8,957 bases of DNA from Paraprevotella sp. (GCA_017630975.1 JAGBUF010000087.1:1-8957); one strand, 5' to 3'. Positions 1 through 7,214 are shown, counted from the first letter of the stretch. Notes: a model not told the origin generated them from the letters alone. Program-made: numbers and translations.

Positions 1-1211
1 CTGAGACGTTTGACAGGATACCATAATGCGATGTATCCTACGATAAGTACGGTAATAAAAATGAGGAATACATCTTGCAGATGGATGCTGACAGGATATG
101 AGTCAATGACAAAATTTCCGGAGGAGTCGCCTAAGGTGATAAAACCGAATGTCTGTTGCAGATAACAAATGATAAGACCTATACCCACCCCAATTATTGC
201 TCCGATTGTAGAAATTAACCGTCCCTCAAATAGGAAAATTCGAATAATCTGTTGGTTTGTTGCTCCTAAATGACGTAAGGTTTGTACGTCTTCTTTCTTC
301 TCAATGATGAGCATGGAAATGGAGCCTACTATATTGAAACAAGCCACCAAGAGAATGAATGTAAGAAATAGATAAGCAATGAGCTTTTCCACTTCCATGA
401 TGCGGAATACATCTTCTTGTTGTTCGTACCGATCCTTTACTTCAAATTCATCTCCCAGTAAACTCTTGATTTCTTTTTGTGCCTGAGAAATGTTTGTACC
501 GTTCTTTAATTTTATTTCTATAGCAGATATACGGTTTTGCTGATCAAATAGTTTCTGTGCGAAACCGAGGGATGTCAAGATGTAGTTAGCATCGTACTTG
601 GCTTGTTTGACTGCAAAAACGACACCGGGAGAATAGAGTTCGTCTTGATTGAAACCGGACATTGGGTTGGCAGGATTGATGCGCTCGCCCTTTCGTGGAG
701 CGTAGACTTGTATCGGTTGCTCGAATGTGGCATTTAGTCCTAATTGGGAAGCCAATTGTATGCCAAGAACTCCGAATTCGAGGATGTCGGCATGTAGAAC
801 GAAAGTTCCCTCTCCGTATAAGATTTGTGACAAATCTGTAGCGCTTTCAAATTGGTCATCAACTCCTTTGATGTTGACCATGGCTTGTCGTTTGTTGGCA
901 ACAATCAATGCTTTGTCTTCAAGTGTGTTGGTGCAAAACTCAATATAATGGAGCTGTTTGAGTTCTAAAAGCTTAGGGTGATTGGCTTCTATGGTTTTCC
1001 CTTTTACTGGTACAATTTTTAATTCCGGGTCAATGGAAGTGAAAAAGGAAGCAACAAGGTCTTGAAAACCATTGAAGACAGACATGGTACAAACCAACGC
1101 CATGGTGGCAATAGCTACACCGCCAACGGAAATCGCAGAAATGATATTGATGGCATTGTGCGATTTCTTGGAGAAAAGGTAGCGTCGTGCGATGTGGAGC
1201 GGAAAATTCAT
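1..1211 (-). CDS. LolC/LolE-type FtsX-like ABC transporter permease, C-terminus cut by window edge
   Basis: This is the inner-membrane permease subunit of an ABC complex of the FtsX/MacB superfamily. The nearest known role is release of lipoproteins from the inner membrane (LolCE); that substrate is inferred from family only. I translated 403 codons from ATG at 1211 with no stop before the edge. The N-terminus MNFPLHIARRYLFSKK is typical of LolC/E proteins. A first membrane segment lies at about residues 21-46, followed by a large periplasmic domain (about 47-270), then hydrophobic segments at about 277-303, 331-351 and 379-398. The cytoplasmic stretch EKKEDVQTLRHLGA (304-317) matches the conserved coupling region that contacts the ATPase. 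Family members are about 400-415 residues, so only a few C-terminal residues are missing. No ATPase gene is visible in the window. The start overlaps the rbfA stop by 4 nt (ATGA), which suggests translational coupling. The exact family (LolC versus LolE, or another FtsX-like member) is not resolved. Confidence 0.88.
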   Translation of the reverse strand, partial: MNFPLHIARRYLFSKKSHNAINIISAISVGGVAIATMALVCTMSVFNGFQDLVASFFTSIDPELKIVPVKGKTIEANHPKLLELKQLHYIEFCTNTLEDKALIVANKRQAMVNIKGVDDQFESATDLSQILYGEGTFVLHADILEFGVLGIQLASQLGLNATFEQPIQVYAPRKGERINPANPMSGFNQDELYSPGVVFAVKQAKYDANYILTSLGFAQKLFDQQNRISAIEIKLKNGTNISQAQKEIKSLLGDEFEVKDRYEQQEDVFRIMEVEKLIAYLFLTFILLVACFNIVGSISMLIIEKKEDVQTLRHLGATNQQIIRIFLFEGRLISTIGAIIGVGIGLIICYLQQTFGFITLGDSSGNFVIDSYPVSIHLQDVFLIFITVLIVGYIALWYPVKRL

Positions 1212-1543
1212 TCTTTCAACAGTTTGTCAATGTTCTCAATGTAATCCAAAGAGTCGTCAACAAAAAATTTCAGTTCGGGAATGATACGCAATTGATGGCG
1301 TACGCGTCCGCCCAATTCATAGCGGATGGCTTTCATATTGTCGTTGATGTTTTTTACGATTTCCTCACTACGTTCACTGGGGAAGACACTGAGGTATGCG
1401 CGACATACACTTAAATCAGGACTGATGCGACATGCGCTGACAGAAACCAGGACACCTTTCATTCCTTTGGTTTGCAACATAAAGATTTCGCTCAGTTCCT
1501 TTTGTATGAGTCTTGCGATTTTGTTTTGTCTTGTAGTTTCCAT
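1208..1543 (-). CDS. rbfA: Ribosome-binding factor A
   Basis: RbfA is a small KH-like protein that binds the 30S subunit and assists late maturation of 16S rRNA, including 5' end processing, in the cytoplasm. The 111-residue product starts METTRQNKIARLIQKELSEI, the usual N-terminal helix. It continues with the family pattern of a strand followed by RISPDLSVCRAYLSVFP (about 39-55), a helix containing ALIR-like KAIRYELGGRVRHQLRI (about 71-87), and the terminal PELKFFVDDSLDYIENIDKLL. Length is close to the bacterial norm of about 110-130 residues. The ATG lies 8 nt after the upstream methyltransferase stop in an A/T-only spacer, typical of Bacteroides, where Shine-Dalgarno sites are weak. It is probably cotranscribed with aroQ and the methyltransferase upstream and the permease downstream. 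Confidence 0.95.
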   Translation of the reverse strand: METTRQNKIARLIQKELSEIFMLQTKGMKGVLVSVSACRISPDLSVCRAYLSVFPSERSEEIVKNINDNMKAIRYELGGRVRHQLRIIPELKFFVDDSLDYIENIDKLLKE

Positions 1544-1551
1544 ATTTTTAT

Positions 1552-2190
1552 TTATTTCTTTCTGATGATTGTTAATCCGTCACGTAAAGGGATAATTACT
1601 TTTTCCACATTGTTGTCTGTGGCAATACGGTGATTGAAGTCCATGATACCTTTGGTTTGTGCATCATTTTTGCGCAGTTCTTCTACCACATGTCCATCCC
1701 ATAACGTATTGTCTGCTATGATATATCCTCCTGTACTGAGGCGAGGCATAATCATATCATAATAGTCGTTGTACTTTCTTTTGTCGCCATCCACGAAAGC
1801 CATGTCAAATGTTACGTCTAAACGGGGAACAAGTTCCAATGCATCTCCGATGATGAATTCTATTTGGTTGGCGTATGGTGACTTTTCTAACCAAGGACGA
1901 GTAAAATCCTCTTGTTCATCATTGATTTCAAAAGTGTACAGTTTGCCGTCCTTATCCATTCCCTCAGCCATACATAAGGCTGAATATCCACTGTATGTCC
2001 CGATTTCCAAGATATTTTTAGGTCGAATCATGCGGACCAACATTTTCAGGAGTCTGCCTTGAAGATGCCCGGAAGCCATTCTTGGGCGCAGGAGTTTTAC
2101 GTTTGTATCTCGATACAGCGCTCTCAGGTATTCTCCCTCGTCATCAATATGATTCAATATATAATTCTCTATCAGGTCCGTTTCGTACAT
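1552..2190 (-). CDS. Class I SAM-dependent O-methyltransferase (caffeoyl-CoA OMT-like)
   Basis: The 212-residue protein has the layout of the methyltransferase_3 family, which transfers a methyl group from S-adenosylmethionine to catechol-like hydroxyls in better studied members. The SAM-binding motif I is LEIGTYSGYSAL (61-72). The acidic ribose-binding end of strand 2 is FEIND (87-91), GDALEL lies at 115-120, and the metal-binding/catalytic region is AFVDGDKRKYNDYY (131-144) with ADNTLWDG (159-166). All these elements are intact and length is normal for the family. The substrate in this organism cannot be read from the sequence. It sits 17 nt after aroQ and 8 nt before rbfA on the same strand, so it is probably translated from the same message; this neighbourhood does not reveal its substrate. 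Confidence 0.92.
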   Translation of the reverse strand: MYETDLIENYILNHIDDEGEYLRALYRDTNVKLLRPRMASGHLQGRLLKMLVRMIRPKNILEIGTYSGYSALCMAEGMDKDGKLYTFEINDEQEDFTRPWLEKSPYANQIEFIIGDALELVPRLDVTFDMAFVDGDKRKYNDYYDMIMPRLSTGGYIIADNTLWDGHVVEELRKNDAQTKGIMDFNHRIATDNNVEKVIIPLRDGLTIIRKK

Positions 2191-2207
2191 TTTCTTCGTT
2201 TTGATGG

Positions 2208-2639
2208 TTAATCTTGTGTGCTTCTTTGTAGGAATGCTTCAATGCCTAAACGATATGAGTCTAAACCGAATCCACATATAACCCCAACACAAGCTGCCGA
2301 AATCATGGAATGATGGCGGAAACTTTCTCTTTGATGCACGTTGCTGATATGTATTTCAATGACAGGTGCGCTGATGGCTTTGATGGCATCATGCAATGCT
2401 ATTGAAGTATGGGTGTATGCACCGGCATTGAGAAGAATATAAGTGTCTTCAAAACCTACTTCGTGAATTTTGTTGATGAGTCCCCCCTCAACATTGCTTT
2501 GATAATAATCAATAGTAATTTGTGGGTATAGCTCACGTAGTTCTTGAAGGTATTCCTCAAAACTTTTACCTCCGTAGATTTCCGGTTCTCTTTTCCCTAA
2601 AAGATTCAAATTCGGTCCATTGATGATCAATACTTTCAT
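2208..2639 (-). CDS. aroQ: Type II 3-dehydroquinate dehydratase
   Basis: AroQ dehydrates 3-dehydroquinate to 3-dehydroshikimate, step three of the shikimate pathway to aromatic amino acids, in the cytoplasm as a dodecamer. The 143-residue product has the full type II active site: Arg17 and Tyr22 in GKREPEIYGG, Asn71 and His77 in NAGAYTHTS, His97 in EIHISN, and Arg104 and Arg108 in HQRESFR. Length matches the usual 140-150. I chose ATG at 2639, giving MKVLIINGPNLNLLG, the standard N-terminus. An in-frame ATG at 2672 would add 11 residues but lies at or upstream of the expected transcription start of the promoter-like element at 2670-2677. It is the first gene of the minus-strand cluster and is divergent from xerD. 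Confidence 0.96.
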   Translation of the reverse strand: MKVLIINGPNLNLLGKREPEIYGGKSFEEYLQELRELYPQITIDYYQSNVEGGLINKIHEVGFEDTYILLNAGAYTHTSIALHDAIKAISAPVIEIHISNVHQRESFRHHSMISAACVGVICGFGLDSYRLGIEAFLQRSTQD

Positions 2640-2669
2640 GTGTCTTGTTTTGATTTCATGAATAATAGA

Positions 2670-2677
2670 CAAAAATA
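2670..2677 (-). promoter_or_regulatory. Bacteroides-type -7 promoter element for the aroQ operon
   Basis: On the minus strand this reads TATTTTTG, an exact match to the Bacteroides housekeeping -7 consensus TAnnTTTG. A convincing -33 TTTG is not present; the best candidate is a TTTC-type stretch some 20 nt further upstream. Transcription would start roughly 7 nt downstream, leaving a leader of about 20-25 nt before the aroQ ATG at 2639. The placement supports that start, but the match is by eye only. Confidence 0.5.
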
Positions 2678-2781
2678 CAGAAAAGAAACGAAAGGTGGGC
2701 AGAATGGGGTGATATTTTGCAGTATTGATGCCTGAAAGCGTAAATATTATGTAAAAAGAGTATTGTAAAGGAATAAAATTC

Positions 2782-2789
2782 TAATTTTG
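2782..2789 (+). promoter_or_regulatory. Bacteroides-type -7 promoter element for xerD
   Basis: The sequence TAATTTTG matches the Bacteroides -7 consensus TAnnTTTG exactly. A weak -33 candidate, ATTG at 2762-2765, lies 16 nt upstream. The expected transcript start near 2796 would give a leader of only about 16 nt before the ATG at 2812, and would put a possible GTG start at 2800 almost at the 5' end. The match is by eye only. Confidence 0.5.
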
Positions 2790-2811
2790 TAATAAAAGAG
2801 TGCAGAGGGTG

Positions 2812-3765
2812 ATGGACGAGAATAAAAAAAGAATACAAGAGATGTTGCCAATGCCTATAAAGCGTAGGTATAATCATTATTTACGTTTGGAACGTCGGCT
2901 TTCTGCGAATACGTTGGATGCTTATGAGAAGGATCTGGACAAATTCCTGGGATTTTTAAGTGAAGAAAAAGTTGGTTTCCGAGAAGTGTCATTAGACAAT
3001 TTGCACCATTTTATCGCCGGTTTATACGATATTGGTATTCACTCTCGTTCTGTTGCCCGTATCATATCCGGAGTGCGTTCCTTCTATCGCTTTTTGACTT
3101 TAGAAAAGGAAATGGATTATGACCCGACCGATTTATTGGAGATGCCCCGTATAGGAAGACAACTTCCGGAAGTTCTCTCTTTGGAGGAGATTGACAACAT
3201 GATTGGTGTGATAGATCTAAGTATGCCGGAAGGACAACGAAATAGGGCAATTTTGGAAGTGTTGTACAGCTGTGGATTACGGGTCAGTGAACTTTGTGAT
3301 TTGAAATTGTCTGATTTGTTCCTGAACGAGGGTTTTATTCGCGTCAAGGGAAAGGGTACAAAGGAAAGGTTGGTGCCGATTTCGCAAAAAGCAATTGGCG
3401 AACTGAAAAATTGGTTTTACGATAGGAATGTAATTCAGATCAAACCAGGGCACGAAGATTATGTGTTCCTAAGTATCAGACGTGGTACCCAGTTGTCGCG
3501 CATTACCATTTTTTATTGGGTAAAGGAAACGGCATTAGCAGCAGGTATTATTAAGAAAATTAGTCCTCATACTTTTCGACATTCGTTTGCGACCCATCTG
3601 TTGGATGGTGGCGCAAATTTAAGAGTCATCCAGATGATGCTTGGGCATGAAAAGATTGCAGCAACAGAAATCTATACCCATATCAGCAGGAGTCGTCTGA
3701 GAGAAGAAATCTTATTGCATCATCCACGTAATAATCGTTCGTTAACGAAGGAAGACGTTTTATAG
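2812..3765 (+). CDS. xerD: Site-specific tyrosine recombinase XerD
   Basis: This tyrosine recombinase is expected to resolve chromosome dimers at the dif site, normally with XerC or a related partner at the division septum. The 317-residue product has an N-terminal SAM-like core-binding domain (about 15-100, including LRLERRLSANTLDAYEKDL) and a C-terminal catalytic domain. All six catalytic residues are visible: Arg157 in CGLRVSEL, Lys181 in VKGKGTKERLVPI, His253 and Arg256 in SPHTFRHSFATHLL, His279 in LGHEKIAATEIYTH, and Tyr288 in that same stretch. The length is slightly above the usual 295-305 because of an N-terminal extension. I chose ATG at 2812; GTG at 2800 is possible but leaves almost no leader after the predicted promoter. 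It is divergent from aroQ and has no integrase-type cargo or att repeats nearby, which argues for a housekeeping Xer enzyme rather than a mobile-element integrase. Confidence 0.93.
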   Translation: MDENKKRIQEMLPMPIKRRYNHYLRLERRLSANTLDAYEKDLDKFLGFLSEEKVGFREVSLDNLHHFIAGLYDIGIHSRSVARIISGVRSFYRFLTLEKEMDYDPTDLLEMPRIGRQLPEVLSLEEIDNMIGVIDLSMPEGQRNRAILEVLYSCGLRVSELCDLKLSDLFLNEGFIRVKGKGTKERLVPISQKAIGELKNWFYDRNVIQIKPGHEDYVFLSIRRGTQLSRITIFYWVKETALAAGIIKKISPHTFRHSFATHLLDGGANLRVIQMMLGHEKIAATEIYTHISRSRLREEILLHHPRNNRSLTKEDVL

Positions 3766-3839
3766 GAAGAAAAAGGTCCTAACATCCTGATTTAAGTAAT
3801 ATTTTGAGTTCAAACTGCTGAAAAGTGTATAAAGATTTG

Positions 3840-3847
3840 TATCTTTG
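3840..3847 (+). promoter_or_regulatory. Bacteroides-type -7 promoter element for the TPR lipoprotein operon
   Basis: TATCTTTG exactly matches the TAnnTTTG -7 consensus, and it is followed by CAC, a common context in Bacteroides promoters. No clean -33 TTTG sits at ideal spacing; TTTTG at 3802-3806 is too far upstream (33 nt). The transcript would start near 3854, leaving about 24 nt of leader before ATG 3878. This rules against an upstream TTG start at 3845, which lies inside the element itself. The match is by eye only. Confidence 0.6.
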
Positions 3848-3877
3848 CACAAATTATTAACTAAACTTAGTAATAGT

Positions 3878-5563
3878 ATGTGTAAAAACTATTTTTTGAT
3901 TTTGTCTTTGGCTGCAGTTGCAGCATTTACATCATGTAAGAAATTGGGTGAATTGTCTGCTGATAATTTCACTGTTACTCCGACTCCGTTGGAGGTAGTG
4001 GCAGGTAAGGTTCCTGCAACAATTGACGGTAAGTTCCCTGAGAAATACATGAAGAAGAAAGCCGTAGTGACTGTAACACCGGTATTGAAGTATGAAGGAG
4101 GAGAAGTGAAAGGTCAAAGCGCTACTTTCCAAGGTGAAAAAGTTGAAGGTAATGACCAAACCATCTCATACAAGGTAGGTGGAACTTATACCATGAAGGC
4201 TTCTTTTGACTACGTTCCGGCTATGCAGCAATCAGATTTGTATCTTCAGTTTGATGCTAAGGTTGGAAAGAAGACCGTAACAGTACCTGAGGTGAAAATT
4301 GGTTATGGTGTAGTTTCAACTTCTCAATTGTTGAAGAACACCTTGGCGTCTGTAAAACCTTCTTTGGCAGCTGACACTTATCAACGCATTATTGCTGAAA
4401 AGCAAGAGGCTAACATTAAGTTCTTGATTCAACAAGCTGCTGTACGCCAGTCTGAATTGAAATCTGACAACGTAAAGGATTTCGTGAAGATGATGAAACA
4501 AATCAATGATGAGCAAGAAACAATGCTTTTGAATAACATTGAGGTTTCTGCTTATGCTTCACCTGATGGCGCATTGGATTTGAATACACGTTTGGCTGAG
4601 CAACGTCAAGGCAACTCTGAGAAGTATCTTCAGAAAGAGTTGAAGAAACTCAAGATGGAAGCTCAAGTTGATGCGAAATATACCGCTGAGGATTGGGACG
4701 GTTTCCAACAGTTGGTTGCAGCCAGCAATATTCAGGATAAGGAAGTGATTGTACGCGTATTGTCTATGTACAATGATCCGGAAGAGCGCGAAGCACAGAT
4801 TAAGAATATGTCTGTTATCTTCAAGGAATTGGCTGATCAAATTCTTCCGGAATTGCGCCGTGCACGTTTGACTTTGAACTATATGGTTGTAGGTCGTAGC
4901 GATGTACAGATCGAAGAACAATTCAAAGAAGATGCTTCTCAGTTGAGCGTAGAGGAAATGCTTTATGGTGCAAACTTGGATTTCATCACAGACAAAGAGG
5001 CATGGTACAAGAAGACTACCGAAATCTATCCTAACGATTTCCGTGCTTACAATAACTTAGGTTTGCTAGCCTATGAAAAGGGCGATTTTGCAAAGGCTGA
5101 AGAATTCTTCAATAAGGCTAAGGCGGTGAAGGCCGATGCTGCTGAAGTAAATGCAAACTTGGCTTTGATTGAGTTGGGTAAGGGCAATGTGGCTGTAGCT
5201 GAGACATATTTAGGTAAGGCTGCCGGTGCAGAAGGTTTGAACGAAGCATTAGCATGTTTGAACATTGCGAAGGGTTCTTATGGTAAGGCTGCAAGTACTG
5301 TAAAAGAAGTGGCTTCAAACAGTGCGGCTTTGGCACAAATACTGAACAAGGATTATGCTGCTGCAAAGAACACATTGGAAAATGTAGCTAATAAAGATGC
5401 GTATACTTCATATCTGAAGGCTGTTGTTGCAGCACGTACAAAGGATGCTGCAGCAGTAAGCGCAAACTTGCGTGATGCATTTGTATTGGATGCTTCTTTG
5501 ATCAACCGTGCTAAGAAAGATCTTGAGTTTGCAGCATACAAGTCAATTATTGACGCATTCTAA
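3878..5563 (+). CDS. TPR-containing lipoprotein with an OmpA-like segment, function unknown
   Basis: The 561-residue product begins with a lipoprotein signal: a hydrophobic stretch at about 5-16 and the lipobox FTSC with acceptor Cys20, so a lipid-anchored envelope protein is expected. Residues about 25-145 look like a beta-rich domain (repeated alternating strands such as KKAVVTVTPVLKYEGG). Residues about 220-255 contain IEVSAYASPDG followed by LNTRLAEQRQ, resembling the peptidoglycan-binding OmpA C-terminal motif, although its usual full form is not evident. Residues about 385-480 contain tetratricopeptide repeats, for example DFRAYNNLGLLAYEKGDFAKAEEFF, and the C-terminus is Ala-rich helix. 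Codon choice is strikingly uniform (TTG leucine, CGT arginine, GGT glycine), suggesting high expression. Only 15 nt separate it from the downstream thioredoxin-fold lipoprotein. I chose ATG 3878 because the signal peptide starts there and the promoter lies just upstream. A structural or scaffolding role at the cell wall is inference. Confidence 0.85.
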   Translation: MCKNYFLILSLAAVAAFTSCKKLGELSADNFTVTPTPLEVVAGKVPATIDGKFPEKYMKKKAVVTVTPVLKYEGGEVKGQSATFQGEKVEGNDQTISYKVGGTYTMKASFDYVPAMQQSDLYLQFDAKVGKKTVTVPEVKIGYGVVSTSQLLKNTLASVKPSLAADTYQRIIAEKQEANIKFLIQQAAVRQSELKSDNVKDFVKMMKQINDEQETMLLNNIEVSAYASPDGALDLNTRLAEQRQGNSEKYLQKELKKLKMEAQVDAKYTAEDWDGFQQLVAASNIQDKEVIVRVLSMYNDPEEREAQIKNMSVIFKELADQILPELRRARLTLNYMVVGRSDVQIEEQFKEDASQLSVEEMLYGANLDFITDKEAWYKKTTEIYPNDFRAYNNLGLLAYEKGDFAKAEEFFNKAKAVKADAAEVNANLALIELGKGNVAVAETYLGKAAGAEGLNEALACLNIAKGSYGKAASTVKEVASNSAALAQILNKDYAAAKNTLENVANKDAYTSYLKAVVAARTKDAAAVSANLRDAFVLDASLINRAKKDLEFAAYKSIIDAF

Positions 5564-5578
5564 TAGATTCCAATAGAT

Positions 5579-6589
5579 ATGAAGAGATTCGTTCTCTATA
5601 TCTTCATAGCATTCACCCTGCTGAGTTGCGGAGGAACCGAAGGCCGATTCCGGTTGGTAGGAGAATTTGAGCACCTGCGGCAGGGTGAATTCTATATTTA
5701 TAGCAACGACGGAGGAACAAAAAGGTTAGACACGTTGAGGCTTGAGTTGGGTGAGTTTGAGTATGAGACCGATTTAGATGGGGAGGCTACTTATTATCTG
5801 CTATATCCCAATTTCTCGGAACAAGTCATTTTCGGGGCATCCGGTGATGTGGTTAAAGTCAAGGGAGATGCCCGTAATCTCAAACGTGTAGAGGTGACCG
5901 GTAGCCAGCCCAATGATGAAATGACCCGTTTCCGTCTGAGCCATATAGGTAAATCTGCGAAAGAAGTACGTCAGGCTGCAGCCGATTTTATAAAGGATCA
6001 ACCGGCCTCTCCTGTCAGCGTTTTCTTGTTCAAACAGTATTTCTTGTTAGATACAAATACTGAGAAAACTGAATTGATAGCATTGTATCAACAACTTTGT
6101 CAAGCACAACCTGAGGACTTGCACCTTTTGCAATGGCAATCCGATGTGGAATCTTTGACGAAACGTTTGGCTGTAGGAGATACGTTGCCCGAATTTCGTT
6201 TGATGATGAAGGACAGCGCAGAAGTGAAAAGTTCGGATTTCAAAGGAAAGAATCTGTTGATTAATTTCTGGGCTTCATGGGAGAGTGAAAGTTCTGCTGC
6301 AATGTTCCGTATCAAGAGGATACGTCGTGATAATCCTGGGAAGATGGAGTTTGTGAGTATTTCATTGGATGTAAACAAAACTTCTTTAAAGAATATTGAA
6401 AGGATAGATAGTGTTGTTTGGCCCAGTTGTTGTGATTTGATGGGGTGGGGCAGCCCTGCACTGAAACAGTTTCATGTTCCTTCTATACCTTATTATATAT
6501 TAGTGGGTGAGGACAATAGGATTAAAGCCGTCGGTTCTTCTTATAATGATGAAATACTCCCTGAGATAAATAAGATAATAGACAAATAA
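5579..6589 (+). CDS. TlpA/AhpC-type thioredoxin-fold lipoprotein with DUF4369-like N-terminus, CxxC lost
   Basis: The 336-residue product starts with a lipoprotein signal peptide and lipobox LLSC with acceptor Cys17. Residues about 23-110 (VGEFEHLRQGEFYIYSNDGG onward) look like the DUF4369 domain that often precedes thioredoxin domains in Bacteroidetes. A helical linker covers about 115-195, and a thioredoxin-like domain about 198-336 starts with VGDTLPEFRL. Members normally have FWASWCGPC here, but this protein has FWASWESES (230-238), so neither cysteine of the redox pair is present. The cis-proline region VPSIPYYILV (300-309, Pro304) is kept. Apart from Cys17 the only cysteines are 174, 284 and 285. 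Disulfide exchange by the usual mechanism is therefore unlikely; a binding or structural role is inferred. It lies 15 nt after the TPR lipoprotein and 7 nt before the comM-like gene, in a probable operon. Confidence 0.87.
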   Translation: MKRFVLYIFIAFTLLSCGGTEGRFRLVGEFEHLRQGEFYIYSNDGGTKRLDTLRLELGEFEYETDLDGEATYYLLYPNFSEQVIFGASGDVVKVKGDARNLKRVEVTGSQPNDEMTRFRLSHIGKSAKEVRQAAADFIKDQPASPVSVFLFKQYFLLDTNTEKTELIALYQQLCQAQPEDLHLLQWQSDVESLTKRLAVGDTLPEFRLMMKDSAEVKSSDFKGKNLLINFWASWESESSAAMFRIKRIRRDNPGKMEFVSISLDVNKTSLKNIERIDSVVWPSCCDLMGWGSPALKQFHVPSIPYYILVGEDNRIKAVGSSYNDEILPEINKIIDK

Positions 6590-6596
6590 TAGGGAT

Positions 6597-7190
6597 ATGT
6601 TGGTAAAGGTTTTCGGTGCATCTGTTCAAGGACTTTCTGCCCTTCCGGTAACGGTGGAAGTCAATGCTTCGCGAGGAATAAAATTCTTTTTGGTGGGGCT
6701 CCCCGATAATGCGGTGAAAGAAAGTCATGAACGTATAGTCGCAGCCATTGAAAATAGTGGTTACCGTTTTCCTACCAAACAGATTGTGGTGAATATGGCA
6801 CCTGCTGACCTTCGCAAAGAGGGAGCCGGGTATGACTTACCTTTGGCAATCGGTATATTGGCGGCAGATGAGAAAGTAAGTCTTGACAAGTTAGAACGTA
6901 CAATGATGATAGGCGAATTGAGTCTTGATGGTACGTTGCAACCTGTTAAGGGTGCTTTGCCAGTGGCCATTAAAGCCCGTGAAATGGGCTTTGAGAATCT
7001 GATAGTACCGGAACAGAATGTGCGCGAGGCTGCCGTTGTGAATCAGTTGAAAGTGTTTGGTGCTAACCACATGAATCAAGTAGTTCGCTTTCTGAATGGG
7101 GAGGATGTATTACAAATTACTGATGTAGATACACGTGCAGAATTTTATGCGCAACAATCCAATTTTGACTTTGATTTTGCCGATGTCTAA
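6597..7190 (+). CDS. N-terminal fragment of the ComM/YifB-like protein (ChlI/Lon-like domain only)
   Basis: If translation stops at the internal TAA, the product is a 197-residue protein covering the whole ChlI-type (Lon protease-like, S5 fold) domain: it begins MLVKVFGASVQGLSALPVTV, contains VGLPDNAVKESHERI (about 33-47) and PADLRKEGAGYDLPLAIGIL (about 69-88), and ends NFDFDFADV. It has no ATPase motifs. The start is 7 nt after the preceding lipoprotein stop. Whether this fragment is stable or useful is unknown; it is listed as the likely translated part of the broken gene. Confidence 0.6.
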   Translation: MLVKVFGASVQGLSALPVTVEVNASRGIKFFLVGLPDNAVKESHERIVAAIENSGYRFPTKQIVVNMAPADLRKEGAGYDLPLAIGILAADEKVSLDKLERTMMIGELSLDGTLQPVKGALPVAIKAREMGFENLIVPEQNVREAAVVNQLKVFGANHMNQVVRFLNGEDVLQITDVDTRAEFYAQQSNFDFDFADV

Positions 7191-7214
7191 GGGCAAGAGC
7201 ATCTCAAGAGAGCA

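Noticed and set aside
3738..3749. Perfect 12-bp palindrome TTCGTTAACGAA near the end of xerD
   Set aside because: It lies inside coding sequence, does not extend beyond 12 bp, and about two such palindromes are expected by chance in 9 kb.
2812..3765. xerD as the integrase of a mobile element
   Set aside because: No attachment repeats, tRNA, excisionase or cargo genes are nearby, and the neighbours are core genes.
3845..3877. Upstream TTG start for the TPR lipoprotein
   Set aside because: It overlaps the -7 promoter element and would put 11 residues ahead of the lipoprotein signal peptide.
4559..5375. Open frames on the minus strand opposite the TPR lipoprotein gene
   Set aside because: Their translations have no recognisable motifs or signals and mirror the biased codons of the plus-strand gene; they are antisense shadows.
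5562..5578. Short direct repeat AATAGAT twice before the TlpA-like start
   Set aside because: Only 7 bp and AT-rich in a 15-nt spacer; no function can be supported.
7188..7190. Programmed stop readthrough or an alternative genetic code in the comM-like gene
   Set aside because: TAA ends neighbouring genes normally, it is not a selenocysteine or pyrrolysine codon, and no recoding structure was evident by eye; a point mutation or error is simpler.
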